NCBI RefSeq assembly: GCF_003412465.1 | Contig: NZ_QTJV01000002.1 | Span: forward strand, 682,001 to 746,000 | Reading direction: 5' to 3' | Length of the DNA: 64,000 nucleotides | Origin: Chitinophaga silvisoli | GTDB taxonomy: Bacteria; Bacteroidota; Bacteroidia; Chitinophagales; Chitinophagaceae | In this document: positions 15,755 through 24,545 of the stretch, piece after piece | Numbering within the stretch: the first letter of the stretch is position 1 | How the letters are laid out: each line of letters starts with the position of its first letter | Notes under the pieces: generated by a model | What the model saw: only the letters and a program-made list of their open reading frames with translations | Databases searched by the model: none | What the model was told of the DNA's origin: nothing | Program-made: the position numbers and the translations under genes

Positions 15755-17113
15755 ATGACGCTCATTCAAAAATATAATACCGCTGCACCACGGTATACCA
15801 GTTATCCTACCGTTCCCTACTGGGATGAATCAACCTTCGATGCTACCAGATGGAAACAATCACTGCAGGAATCGTTTAAGGCGACCAACACTACAGAAGG
15901 TATCAGCATTTACATACATCTTCCTTACTGCGAAAAGTTATGCACCTACTGTGGTTGCAATAAGCATATAACCGTCAACCACGGGGTAGAAAAGCCCTAT
16001 ATGGACGCTATCTTACGGGAGTGGGGCCTCTACATCAACCTGTTTGAAAAACGCCCGAGAATCCGCGAAATTCACCTTGGAGGGGGTACACCTACTTTCT
16101 TCAGTCCGGAGAACCTGGCGGTACTGATCAGTGGTATTTACGAACATGCTGACCTGATCTCTGACGCTTCTCTGAGTTTTGAGGGTCATCCCAACAATAC
16201 AACCGCGGCACATATGCAAACCCTGCACAATTTAGGGTTCAGACGTATGAGCCTGGGAATCCAGGATTTTGATCCCAGGGTTCAGGATATCATTAACCGT
16301 ATACAACCTTATGAAACCGTAGAGCGGGTGACAAACGAGGCCAGGGAAATTGGTTATACATCCATTAACTACGACCTGGTATATGGTCTGCCTTTGCAGA
16401 CAAAGGAAAGTGTACAGGATACAATTAATAAGATTATTCAACTGGGTCCGGACAGGATCTCTTTTTATAGCTATGCACATGTGCCCTGGATCAAAGGAAA
16501 TGGTCAGCGTAAGTACTCCGAAGCGGACCTGCCTAAAGATGAAGAAAAGCGTGCGCTGTATGAATTAGGCAAAACAATGTTTGCCGAAAACGGGTATACC
16601 GAAATAGGAATGGATCACTTTGCCCGTCCACATGATTCACTGTACCGCTCAGCGCAGGAGGGTACCCTTCACCGCAACTTTATGGGTTATACAGATCATC
16701 ATACATCCCTGATGATTGGTTTAGGGGCATCATCTATCGGCGATAGCTGGTATGCTTATACACAAAACGAGAAGACGATTGACCGCTGGATGGAAAGGGT
16801 AAACAAAGATGAGTTTCCGGTAGTAAGAGGACATATTTTGAGCACTGAAGACCTTTTACTGCGCCGCCATATTCAGGCACTGATGTGCAACTTTGAAACT
16901 ACCTGGAACAAGGCAGATGTGCAGTGTGATGCCATTGTAGAAGGCTTGCAAAGATTGCAGGAACTTGAAAGGGATGGTCTAGTATCTGTAAGACCTAAGA
17001 AGGTTTTTGTAACCGAAAAAGGGCGCCCTTTTATCCGTAATATCTGTATGGCATTCGATGCCCGTTTATGGCGCAGACAACCACAATCACAGCTATTCAG
17101 TAGTGCTATCTAA
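15755..17113 (+). CDS. hemN: Oxygen-independent coproporphyrinogen III dehydrogenase HemN
   Basis: 452 residues from the ATG at 15755. The radical SAM cluster motif is CEKLCTYCGC (CxxxCxxC plus the extra Cys typical of HemN), followed by HLGGGTPTFF and the SLGIQDFDPRVQ segment. The C-terminal HemN domain ends the protein. It converts coproporphyrinogen III to protoporphyrinogen IX without oxygen, supplying haem when oxygen is scarce, which suits an FNR-controlled oxidase operon. It closes the operon. Confidence 0.95.
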   Translation: MTLIQKYNTAAPRYTSYPTVPYWDESTFDATRWKQSLQESFKATNTTEGISIYIHLPYCEKLCTYCGCNKHITVNHGVEKPYMDAILREWGLYINLFEKRPRIREIHLGGGTPTFFSPENLAVLISGIYEHADLISDASLSFEGHPNNTTAAHMQTLHNLGFRRMSLGIQDFDPRVQDIINRIQPYETVERVTNEAREIGYTSINYDLVYGLPLQTKESVQDTINKIIQLGPDRISFYSYAHVPWIKGNGQRKYSEADLPKDEEKRALYELGKTMFAENGYTEIGMDHFARPHDSLYRSAQEGTLHRNFMGYTDHHTSLMIGLGASSIGDSWYAYTQNEKTIDRWMERVNKDEFPVVRGHILSTEDLLLRRHIQALMCNFETTWNKADVQCDAIVEGLQRLQELERDGLVSVRPKKVFVTEKGRPFIRNICMAFDARLWRRQPQSQLFSSAI

Positions 17114-17275
17114 AACTTATTGACTTCATTCTTATTGCTTTATGCTGAATGCACATCCTTGGATTGGAAATTATTCCAAAAAATGGAATTATCTTTTAGT
17201 GATAAACTATCACAATATTAGATCATAATGATCGCCTGAAACATTGATGAATAAAGGGTTTGAGCGGGCATAAAA

Positions 17276-17306
17276 AAAGTCTGACCGTTTGTTACAATCA
17301 GACTTT
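17276..17306 (+). terminator. Hairpin, probable terminator of the cbb3-hemN operon
   Basis: AAAGTCTGA (17276-17284) and TCAGACTTT (17298-17306) form a perfect 9-bp stem with a 13-base loop, A-rich before and T-rich within the 3' arm. It lies 160 bases after hemN, so the call is tentative. Confidence 0.5.
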
Positions 17307-17519
17307 CTTGTTATGTGAATGGGTTAGTAAGTACAGGGAACAAAAATTCCCTACACAATATTAAAAAGAATTTTATCACAAAAGAAAAAAAATGCAAACT
17401 TTTTTATTCACACCACTAAAAAAAGTGTGGATAACAACAGTTAAAAAGTGTGGCAGAAACTTTTTTTATGCCGGAAGCCAAACCAAATTTACACAAACGA
17501 TTATATCCCGATTCTCACC

Positions 17520-17527
17520 TACCTTTG
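17520..17527 (+). promoter_or_regulatory. Promoter -7 element of the LpxD-like gene
   Basis: TACCTTTG matches TAnnTTTG, 21 bases before the ATG at 17549. Confidence 0.55.
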
Positions 17528-17548
17528 TTGCACTAAACAGCAGAATAT

Positions 17549-18493
17549 ATGAAGTTTAATGCTCCGATCCCGGTAACCGAAATCGCCGCATACATAGGCG
17601 CAGAGCTGGAAGGCAACGATCAGCAAATGGCAACCGGTATTAATGAAATACATAAGGTTACTCCAGGTGATATCTCATTTGTAGACTTTGAAAAGTACTA
17701 TGATAAGTGTCTGCGTTCCGCAGCAACAATTATTATCATCAATAAAAAAGTTGACTGTCCTCCCGGTAAAACATTACTTGTATTACCTGATCCGTTCAGT
17801 GCTTATGTTAAAATTGTGAAAAGGTTCCGCCCTTTTGAACCAGCGACCAAACCCATCAGCGATACCGCGGTAATAGGGAAGGACACTATCATTCAGCCGA
17901 ATGTGTTCATCGGAAATCATGTCACTATTGGAGAGAACTGCCTGATTCACCCGAACGTTACCATCTACGACCATACCGTAATTGGCAATAACGTGATCAT
18001 ACATGCAGGTACCGTGATTGGTGCAGACGCATTCTACTTTAAGAAAAGGGCTGACAGGGAAGTGATGTACGATAAGATGGAAAGCTGCGGTCGGGTGATC
18101 ATTGAAGATGACGTGGAAATCGGTGCCAGCTGCACAATTGACAAGGGTGTAAGTGGTGATACCATCATTGGTCGCGGTACTAAGTTCGACAACATGATTC
18201 ACATTGGTCATGGTACCATCATTGGCCGCAACTGTCTCTTTGCTGCACAGGTAGGAGTGGGCGGCAAAGCACACATCGAAGACAATGTAATTCTCTGGGG
18301 CCAGGTAGGTGTATCCAAAGATCTGGTAATCGGTAAGGGAGCTGTGGTGCTGGCACAAAGTGGCGTACCGGGTTCACTGGAAGGCGGCAAGACATACTTT
18401 GGTACTCCGGCAGATGATGCGCGCGTGAAGATGAAAGAAGTAGCATGGATCAAACGTATCCCTGAAATCTGGGAGAAATTAAAGAGTAAATAA
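17549..18493 (+). CDS. LpxD-like UDP-3-O-acylglucosamine N-acyltransferase
   Basis: 314 residues. An N-terminal LpxD-type domain (about 1-95, with GDISFVDFEKYYDKCL) is followed by a left-handed beta-helix built of hexapeptide repeats (about 100-285: VIGKDTIIQPNVFIG, VTIGENCLIHPNV and so on). The probable catalytic His lies in FDNMIHIGHGTIIG. LpxD adds the second acyl chain in lipid A synthesis. The protein is shorter than typical LpxD and not next to lpxA or lpxC, so it may be the second LpxD-type paralogue common in Bacteroidota. Transcribed alone, with its own promoter and a terminator directly after. Confidence 0.8.
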   Translation: MKFNAPIPVTEIAAYIGAELEGNDQQMATGINEIHKVTPGDISFVDFEKYYDKCLRSAATIIIINKKVDCPPGKTLLVLPDPFSAYVKIVKRFRPFEPATKPISDTAVIGKDTIIQPNVFIGNHVTIGENCLIHPNVTIYDHTVIGNNVIIHAGTVIGADAFYFKKRADREVMYDKMESCGRVIIEDDVEIGASCTIDKGVSGDTIIGRGTKFDNMIHIGHGTIIGRNCLFAAQVGVGGKAHIEDNVILWGQVGVSKDLVIGKGAVVLAQSGVPGSLEGGKTYFGTPADDARVKMKEVAWIKRIPEIWEKLKSK

Positions 18494-18501
18494 ACTTTTG
18501 T

Positions 18502-18538
18502 AAAATAGCTTCTGCAAGTGGCAGAAGCTATTTTTTTA
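18502..18538 (+). terminator. Intrinsic terminator of the LpxD-like gene
   Basis: A perfect 14-bp stem (18502-18515 with 18521-18534), five-base loop, then T-run to 18537. The -7 element of the next gene begins at 18539, immediately after it. Confidence 0.9.
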
Positions 18539-18546
18539 TACATTTG
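18539..18546 (+). promoter_or_regulatory. Promoter -7 element, leaderless configuration
   Basis: TACATTTG is followed by four bases and then the ATG at 18551, so transcription should begin at or next to the start codon. Confidence 0.5.
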
Positions 18547-18550
18547 GAAC

Positions 18551-19213
18551 ATGCTTTTCCGAACATTGCTTCTCCTGTTTTCAACCCTGACTGCTGTGGC
18601 CCAGAAAGGGCTTACCGAAGTCCCTGTCACTATTAAGGATGGCTGGTTTACCGCCAAAACCCTTTCCTTCGATAAATATACCACCGGCGACCGTAAAAAC
18701 GGTATCGATCAACCCGCTAATCTATCCTTTATAAAGAACCCCATTGATGCCTTCAATTTCCTGCTACAGTGTGATACATGCAAACAAGGTAGTAAGGCGC
18801 ATATTCAGGCCCTTTATACCCCTCACATCGCTTTTTCGGATCGTTCCTTACCCTCCGCACTGGAACATGCAGACGCAAATAATAAGTTCTTCTATATAGT
18901 CATCCAGGCTGCCGATTCTACCCTTGGCAAATGGGAAATGATCCTCCGGAACATGACTTACCTGGACCTGAACGAAAACAAACAGGCTGGCATACTCCGC
19001 TCCCCACAGGGAGAGTTCAAGGTCACTGCCAATAATCACTTTGGTATCGTAAATTCTTATGAAAATATCCGGTATGAATTTGTATTCCGGAAGAAGGTGG
19101 TGGCGGCCGTCATACCCGGCAATAATCCCCGGGTATGGTTAGACCTGAATAATTTAAAAGAGGAACAGCGCATCATCGTTGCAGCTGCTATGGCTGCATT
19201 ATTGCTGAGATGA
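18551..19213 (+). CDS. Secreted protein of unknown function
   Basis: 220 residues from the ATG at 18551. A signal peptide (MLFRTLLLLFSTLTAVAQ, cleavage after about residue 18) is followed by a mixed alpha/beta sequence. There is one CxxC pair (CDTCKQG, about residues 75-78). No family is recognised. It could be exported to the periplasm. The end overlaps the end of the convergent epimerase gene by 15 bases. An in-frame GTG further upstream lies inside the terminator stem and is rejected. Confidence 0.7.
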   Translation: MLFRTLLLLFSTLTAVAQKGLTEVPVTIKDGWFTAKTLSFDKYTTGDRKNGIDQPANLSFIKNPIDAFNFLLQCDTCKQGSKAHIQALYTPHIAFSDRSLPSALEHADANNKFFYIVIQAADSTLGKWEMILRNMTYLDLNENKQAGILRSPQGEFKVTANNHFGIVNSYENIRYEFVFRKKVVAAVIPGNNPRVWLDLNNLKEEQRIIVAAAMAALLLR

Positions 19214-20191
19214 GGATTGCATCTTTTTCAGATAGGCTTTACTCATTCGCGCGACCGTTTCTTTCAGTGGTGTAAACGTAAAGTCCGGCAACGCCGCTTT
19301 TATCTTCTGATTGTTGTAGTATACTTTCAGCTGTGCTGTATGAGCCGTTTCTTTTGTTAACACGGCCTTTTTTCCGGTGATCTTACTCTTCAGGGTTTCT
19401 ATACGCCATACTATTTCGGCCTGCCAGGGTTTTACCAGTTTATGCGGTGGCTTTTTACCCAGCTGTATTGCCATTTCTGTGAACAGATCTACATAGCGCC
19501 AGTTATCTGCCGAGATCACAAAACGCTGTCCGCTAACATTACTTTCCATCAGGCGGATCATAACTTCAGCTACATCTTCTACATCTGTAAAACCAGTCAC
19601 GCCTTCGGTATAATAAGGGAACTCTTTCCATGCATTTTTGATGAGCAAACCGGAACCATCTTCCCAGTAATCAGGTCCCAGGATGATGGAAGGATTCACG
19701 ATTGCTGCGGGCAATCCCTCTGCGATACCCCTCCATACTTCCATCTCTGCCCTGTACTTACTCACGGCATATTGGGAGTTGTGATGACTATCCTGCCATT
19801 CCGTATTTTCATCGATCATCTGCCCCGTCTTTGCACGACCTAAAGCGGCTACTGAACTTACATGCACCAGTTTTTTCACGCCTGCATCCAGCGCAAGGTT
19901 TACCACGTTTGCAGTACCATCTATATTCACTTTCATGATCTGCTCACGTGCCTCCGGGCGGAATGAAACCACACCTGCACAGTGATAGACTTTTTCTACT
20001 CCTTCCATGGCTTCTTCCAGCGCACATACATCCAGTACATCACCTTTGACCCAGGTTATTTTATCCGCGATGTCTTTGATCTGTTCAGGAATTTCCCTGC
20101 GGTACAATGCCCTTACGGGTACCCCTGTTTTCACCAGTTTCCGTAATAAATGACTGCCTAAAAATCCGGTTCCTCCTGTTACTAATATCAT
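19199..20191 (-). CDS. NAD-dependent epimerase/dehydratase-family protein
   Basis: 330 residues, an extended short-chain dehydrogenase. The Rossmann motif is TGGTGFLGSHLL at the N-terminus; HVSSVAALG provides the catalytic Ser region and YAVSKYRAE the YxxxK pair. The overall pattern (VYHCAGVVSF, NIDGTANVVNLA, NPSIILGPDYW) is that of dihydroflavonol-4-reductase-like or 3-beta-HSD-like proteins of Bacteroidota. The substrate is unknown. It lies 19 bases after the hydroxyacyl-CoA dehydrogenase gene on the same strand, so the two are probably co-transcribed. Confidence 0.85.
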   Translation of the reverse strand: MILVTGGTGFLGSHLLRKLVKTGVPVRALYRREIPEQIKDIADKITWVKGDVLDVCALEEAMEGVEKVYHCAGVVSFRPEAREQIMKVNIDGTANVVNLALDAGVKKLVHVSSVAALGRAKTGQMIDENTEWQDSHHNSQYAVSKYRAEMEVWRGIAEGLPAAIVNPSIILGPDYWEDGSGLLIKNAWKEFPYYTEGVTGFTDVEDVAEVMIRLMESNVSGQRFVISADNWRYVDLFTEMAIQLGKKPPHKLVKPWQAEIVWRIETLKSKITGKKAVLTKETAHTAQLKVYYNNQKIKAALPDFTFTPLKETVARMSKAYLKKMQSSSQQ

Positions 20192-20210
20192 GTAATCTTG
20201 TTCCGTTTGT

Positions 20211-21071
20211 CTAAAGATAATTATAAAACCCTTTCCCGGTTTTCTTTCCTAAATCACCGGCCTGCACACAGGCAACCTGTAATGGGCTCGGTGTAAAGCG
20301 GGGTGCCTTTGCAAATGCATCGTACAGAGATTGCGTTACTGCCAGGTTTACATCGTTGCCGATCAGGTCCATCAGGGTAAAAGGTCCCATTCTGAAACCC
20401 GCACTTTCCAGCAGGCGGTCTATCGTTTTATAGGATGCTATTCCTTCTGTAGCTACCTGCATCGCCTCCAGGTAATAATGCCTGGCTACCCTGTTCACAA
20501 TAAAGCCGGGGGTATCCCTTACATGTACCGAAGTTTTACCCATTTTAGCAGCCAATGCATGCAATAGCTGTACAACGCTGTCTGCTGTTTTTTCACCACT
20601 CACCACTTCCACCAGTTTCATTACCGGTGCAGGATTAAAAAAATGCATGCCCGCTACCCGATCAGGGTGGGGTACCGCTGCTGCAATGGATGATATGGAG
20701 AGAGAAGATGTGTTGGAAGCGAAGATCGTGTTCTCACTGTTCACAGCGGCCAGTTCCCTGAATAATGCTGTTTTAATGTCGATTTTTTCTACAATGGCCT
20801 CGATGACCACATCAGCCTTTACATCGCCGGTATGTGCCGTAAAATGCAGGCGCTGCATGATCTGAGCTGCCATTCCTTCCCTCAGTTTCCCCTTTTGCTC
20901 CAGGGCGGACAATTGACTACTGATCTGTTGTCTGGCTTTTTCCAGCATGGCTGCCTGTACGTCGAACAATACCGTGTTGAAACCGCTTGCAGCGGCTACC
21001 TGTGCTATACCGGCTCCCATAGTACCAGCTCCGCATACAGCAATTGTTTGCATTTGTTCCAGGTTGATCAT
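20211..21071 (-). CDS. 3-hydroxyacyl-CoA (3-hydroxybutyryl-CoA) dehydrogenase
   Basis: 286 residues, the size of single-function Hbd/PaaH enzymes. The NAD-binding motif GAGTMGAGIAQVAA starts the N-terminal domain; FASNTSSLSI and MHFFNPAPVMKLVEVV carry the catalytic region (His in HFFNP), and VNRVARHYYLEAM with GPFTLMDLIG mark the C-terminal dimerisation domain. It oxidises 3-hydroxyacyl-CoA to 3-oxoacyl-CoA in fatty acid or amino acid breakdown. No other beta-oxidation genes are nearby. Confidence 0.92.
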   Translation of the reverse strand: MINLEQMQTIAVCGAGTMGAGIAQVAAASGFNTVLFDVQAAMLEKARQQISSQLSALEQKGKLREGMAAQIMQRLHFTAHTGDVKADVVIEAIVEKIDIKTALFRELAAVNSENTIFASNTSSLSISSIAAAVPHPDRVAGMHFFNPAPVMKLVEVVSGEKTADSVVQLLHALAAKMGKTSVHVRDTPGFIVNRVARHYYLEAMQVATEGIASYKTIDRLLESAGFRMGPFTLMDLIGNDVNLAVTQSLYDAFAKAPRFTPSPLQVACVQAGDLGKKTGKGFYNYL

Positions 21072-21091
21072 CTTCGTCGTTTGGGGTCAAA

Positions 21092-21147
21092 AAAGAAAAA
21101 CAGGAGAAAAGGCGTATGGATGATTCAATTGCGCGCTTTTCTCCTGT
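21092..21147 (-). terminator. Intrinsic terminator of pheS
   Basis: On the minus strand ACAGGAGAAAAG (from 21147-21136) pairs with its complement at 21111-21100, loop of 24 bases with some inner pairing, then a T-rich tract (21092-21099). Confidence 0.75.
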
Positions 21148-21174
21148 CTGTAAATATATTCAAATATGCTGTTG

Positions 21175-22203
21175 CTAGACCGTCCCTTCAAATTGCTCCA
21201 GGAATCGAACATCATTTTCTGAGAACAAGCGCAGGTCCTTGATCTGGTATTTTAGCATGGTAATACGTTCTATACCCATACCGAAGGCAAATCCGGTATA
21301 TTTTTCAGGATCAATACCACAGTTTTCCAACACTTTCGGATGTACCATTCCACAACCCAGTATTTCTACCCAGCCGGTATGCTTACATACGTTACAACCC
21401 TTACCACCACAGATAAGGCAGGAAATATCCATTTCTGCACTTGGCTCGGTGAACGGGAAGTAAGAGGGGCGGAAGCGGATACGGGTATCTTCGCCAAACA
21501 GTTCCTTCACGAAGTGATAGAGGGTTTGTTTCAGGTCAGCAAAAGAAACGTTTTCGTCGATATACAGACCTTCTACCTGGTGGAAGAAGCAGTGTGCACG
21601 GGCAGAAATAGTTTCATTGCGGTATACGCGACCAGGGCAGATGATACGGATAGGCAGCTTACCTTTCTCCATCTCTCTAACCTGTACGGAAGAGGTATGG
21701 GTACGCAGTAACCAGTCCGGTGACTTGCTGATGTAAAAAGTATCCTGCATATCCCTGGCCGGGTGGTTTTCCGGCAGGTTCAGGGCGGTAAAGTTATGCC
21801 AGTCATCTTCAATTTCAGGCCCTTCTGCAATAGCAAAACCGAGGCGCTCAAATATGCTGATAATGTTATTTCTTACTATGCTGATAGGATGGCGGGTACC
21901 CAGGCGGTGAGGCTCCGCAGGCAGGGTAAAGTCGGCATCGGTAGCGGCAGCACCGGCACCATCTTTCAGGTGTTCAAATTGCGCATAGCGCTCTTCTACG
22001 AATTGCTTAAACCCGTTGAGCAGTAAACCGAATTCTCTTTTCTGCTCTTTGGGCACGTTCGCCATTTCTCCGGATATAGCTTTTACGATCCCTTTGGTAC
22101 CAAGGAATTTGATACGGAATGCTTCCAGGTCGGCAGCTGTGGCCGGTTCAAATGCCTGGATTTCCTGTTTGTAGGCAGCTATTTGCTGTTCTATGTGATC
22201 CAT
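21175..22203 (-). CDS. pheS: Phenylalanine-tRNA ligase alpha subunit
   Basis: 342 residues, the normal PheS length. The N-terminal coiled-coil (1-85) precedes the class II catalytic core: motif 1 region LGTRHPISIV, motif 2 GRVYRNETISARAHCFFHQVEG, and motif 3 GFAFGMGIERITMLKY. A Cys-rich loop CLICGGKGCNVCKHTG sits before motif 3. With PheT (not in this window) it charges tRNA-Phe. A -7 promoter element lies seven bases before the ATG. Confidence 0.96.
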   Translation of the reverse strand: MDHIEQQIAAYKQEIQAFEPATAADLEAFRIKFLGTKGIVKAISGEMANVPKEQKREFGLLLNGFKQFVEERYAQFEHLKDGAGAAATDADFTLPAEPHRLGTRHPISIVRNNIISIFERLGFAIAEGPEIEDDWHNFTALNLPENHPARDMQDTFYISKSPDWLLRTHTSSVQVREMEKGKLPIRIICPGRVYRNETISARAHCFFHQVEGLYIDENVSFADLKQTLYHFVKELFGEDTRIRFRPSYFPFTEPSAEMDISCLICGGKGCNVCKHTGWVEILGCGMVHPKVLENCGIDPEKYTGFAFGMGIERITMLKYQIKDLRLFSENDVRFLEQFEGTV

Positions 22204-22210
22204 AAGACAG

Positions 22211-22218
22211 CAAAGATA
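22211..22218 (-). promoter_or_regulatory. Promoter -7 element of pheS
   Basis: TATCTTTG on the minus strand, seven bases before the ATG at 22203; predicts a very short or absent leader. Confidence 0.55.
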
Positions 22219-22227
22219 ATGATATAC

Positions 22228-22917
22228 TCAGAAAATTAATTTATAACCCACTCCACGGATATTGACAATTTGCACTCTTGGGTCGTCTTTCAGGTAGCGG
22301 CGCAATTTGGTAATGAAAACATCCATGCTGCGGGCATTGAAAAAGCTGTCGTCGCCCCATAAGTCCAGCAGTACGGTCTTCCGTTCTATCACCTGGTTCA
22401 GGTTTTCCGACAAGCGCCGCAGGATCTCAGCTTCCCGGTGGGAGAGGAAGGCAGTTTCACTATTGCGGGTCAGTGTTTGCTTGGTGTAATTAAACTGGTA
22501 CTGGCCAATCTGGATTACATCGGAACCAGAAGCTTCCTGCGCCGCCGGCTGATCATTGAACCGTTGCAGCAGTGCCTTGATTCTTACAATCAGCTCATCC
22601 ATACTGAATGGTTTTTTGAGGTAGTCATTGCCCCCCAGCTCAAAACCCTTTACCACATCCGCTGTCTGGGACTTGGCGGTGAGAAAGATAATCGGAGTGA
22701 TCTTGTCCTGCTTCCTGATCTCTGTAGTCACGGTAAACCCATCCATGTTTGGCATCATAATATCCAGCACAACCACATCCGGTTTATGTTGCTGGTACAA
22801 TTCCAGGCCTTCTTTCCCATCTGATGCGTAGAACATTTCAAAGCCACGCATTTCCAGGCTATCTTTAACGATTTGCCCCAGTTGCCATTCATCTTCTATC
22901 AATAATATTTTCGCCAT
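22228..22917 (-). CDS. OmpR/CpxR-like response regulator of the GLPGLI/barrel module
   Basis: 229 residues from the ATG at 22917; an upstream extension would overlap the kinase gene and is not conserved-looking. The receiver starts MAKILLIEDEWQLG, has the phosphoacceptor Asp in VVVLDIMMPNMDG, then TAKSQTAD and LKKPFSMDE. The C-terminal winged helix ends DVFITKLRRYLKDDPRVQ and VNIRGVGYKL. It follows its kinase by 16 bases. Its likely DNA sites are the paired 10-bp repeats at 24398-24484, upstream of both its own operon and the divergent GLPGLI gene. Confidence 0.93.
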   Translation of the reverse strand: MAKILLIEDEWQLGQIVKDSLEMRGFEMFYASDGKEGLELYQQHKPDVVVLDIMMPNMDGFTVTTEIRKQDKITPIIFLTAKSQTADVVKGFELGGNDYLKKPFSMDELIVRIKALLQRFNDQPAAQEASGSDVIQIGQYQFNYTKQTLTRNSETAFLSHREAEILRRLSENLNQVIERKTVLLDLWGDDSFFNARSMDVFITKLRRYLKDDPRVQIVNIRGVGYKLIF

Positions 22918-22933
22918 AGTATCAGATTTAAAC

Positions 22934-24340
22934 TCAAACAGGTATCTGGATGATAAATTCACTGCCTTTGTCCGGTTCACTGTGTACTGTGATACGGCCA
23001 CCATGCAGTTCTACAATTTTTTTAACATAACTGAGCCCAAGCCCGAATCCCTTCACGTTGTGAAGATTGCCGGTCGGTACCCGGAAGAATGTATCAAAAA
23101 TACTCTCCTGGTAGGATTTAGGAATTCCTATCCCATTATCTTTTACCCGTATGATCAGGTTCCCGTTTTCAATAGAACTACGTATATGTACGACAGGCAG
23201 TTCTCCTGAGTACTTGATCGCATTATCCACGAGATTGTTGATCGCGTTGGACAGGTGGGTGCGGTCTACATCTACCAGGCGGTCGCCAATCAGGTTATCA
23301 TACCTGAACTGTACTGGCCTGTTCGTTTTGAGCTGATGGTTGGTAATGATCGTATCCATGATCTCATTCATGTCAGTTTCTTCCCTGTACAGTTCTATTT
23401 CTTCTCTTTCTTCCGATGCGATGTGCAATACTTTTTCAACCAGGTCAGACAACCTTTGCAATTCCTGCTTGGAGATGTCGAGGTAGGTCTGTGTTTTCCG
23501 CTGGTCGTTGAGCGCATTGAAATTCTGCATGGCTTCTACCGCTGCATATACAGTGGCAATCGGGGTTTTCAGCTCATGCGTCATATTGTTGATGAAATCA
23601 TTTTTAACCTCTGAAAGTTTCTTCTGTTTCAGGATTGTGCGCAGCATATAGATAAAACAGATTGTGGTCAATACCAGCAGCACCAGAGAACCCACCAGTG
23701 TCCAGACCATTTTGGTCAGGATGTATTGCATCGGAGATTCAAACACCGCTTGTACAAAGAGACTGCTGGCCGGGTTGAAAGGAATCTTACTCGTCTTTTG
23801 TGGTGTGCGTCTACGCAGGCTATCCCTAAAACTTTCCCTGGCAAAACCTTCAAAGTTGATATGAAAAGTATCCAGGCGGAAGGCTGTTTTAATCTGACGG
23901 TTGTGAAGTTCTGAGCTAAAGATGGAATCCAGCTTTATCAGTTTTACACTATCGTTGGTAATATTATTCAGAAGCAGGAAGTCGGAAATTTGTCTGGCCA
24001 GGGTATCTGCATAGATCCGGTTTGGATTCTGGTGAGGACCGGGGCGGTCATTTGACTCAGCAAATATATGCCTTCCTCCTTCCTCAGGTCCGGGAGGTGG
24101 AGGCAACTCTCCAGGGCCTCTCAGGCTATCTCCATGCTCCCTGCCATAGCGCCTGAAATACCTGCGTACGTCAGCAAACTGCTTGTTGTACACGGCTGTG
24201 CGCAGTGATTCGTTTATATCTTTACTGAACTGATCTAACTGTACGTGATAGGAGTTATATAACCAGTATCCCTGGAACATGTAGATGCCGAGAATGCATA
24301 TACACATGAGTATCAGAATGTTTCGGATCCGCTGGCGCAT
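22934..24340 (-). CDS. Sensor histidine kinase with Pro-rich extracytoplasmic domain
   Basis: 468 residues from the ATG at 24340 (an in-frame TTG eight codons earlier is less likely). First membrane helix about 8-27, extracytoplasmic region 28-209, second helix about 211-233. The sensor region contains a Pro/Gly-rich tract at 74-104 (GPGELPPPPGPEEGG and following). HisKA carries His255 in NNMTHELKTPIATV; HATPase_c has NNLVDNAIKYS, DNGIGIP and GFGLGLSYVKKI. All catalytic motifs are intact. It is divergent from the GLPGLI/outer-membrane pair, which has Pro/Gly-rich tracts as well, so it may sense the state of those proteins. Confidence 0.92.
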   Translation of the reverse strand: MRQRIRNILILMCICILGIYMFQGYWLYNSYHVQLDQFSKDINESLRTAVYNKQFADVRRYFRRYGREHGDSLRGPGELPPPPGPEEGGRHIFAESNDRPGPHQNPNRIYADTLARQISDFLLLNNITNDSVKLIKLDSIFSSELHNRQIKTAFRLDTFHINFEGFARESFRDSLRRRTPQKTSKIPFNPASSLFVQAVFESPMQYILTKMVWTLVGSLVLLVLTTICFIYMLRTILKQKKLSEVKNDFINNMTHELKTPIATVYAAVEAMQNFNALNDQRKTQTYLDISKQELQRLSDLVEKVLHIASEEREEIELYREETDMNEIMDTIITNHQLKTNRPVQFRYDNLIGDRLVDVDRTHLSNAINNLVDNAIKYSGELPVVHIRSSIENGNLIIRVKDNGIGIPKSYQESIFDTFFRVPTGNLHNVKGFGLGLSYVKKIVELHGGRITVHSEPDKGSEFIIQIPV

Positions 24341-24397
24341 TATATCAATGAATTTATCATGCAAAGCTATTTGATTATAGGCTTATCATGGCTATAC

Positions 24398-24484
24398 CCT
24401 TAACAGTAATTAACAGTAAATAAGGAACCTTAACCCTTTGGCCCATATTATGTTCTTTCCTTAACAGTAATTAACAATAAATAA
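24398..24484. repeat. Two 26-bp copies of a tandem-repeat regulator site
   Basis: Copy 1 is 24398-24423 and copy 2 is 24459-24484; they differ at one base and are 61 bp apart, about six helical turns. Each consists of two direct 10-bp units TTAACAGTAA (the second unit of copy 2 reads TTAACAATAA). A 10-bp direct repeat is the usual geometry for OmpR/PhoB-family dimers, and the internal GTAAT-N5-GTAAA resembles the E. coli CpxR box. The array lies in the divergent promoter region between the kinase and GLPGLI genes. Confidence 0.75.
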
Positions 24485-24545
24485 AGCTATTTAACCTGAA
24501 AATGCCCGCTGAATATTGACTTTTGTGAGAGCAAAAAACAAACAC

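Larger units (their letters stand above)
17114..17548. other. Intergenic region after hemN
   Basis: 435 bases without a credible gene. It holds two compact dyads, TTGGAA-ATTA-TTCCAA (17164-17179) and GTGATA-AAC-TATCAC (17199-17213), the hairpin at 17276-17306, an A/T-rich stretch (17340-17470), and the promoter of the LpxD-like gene. Confidence 0.6.
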
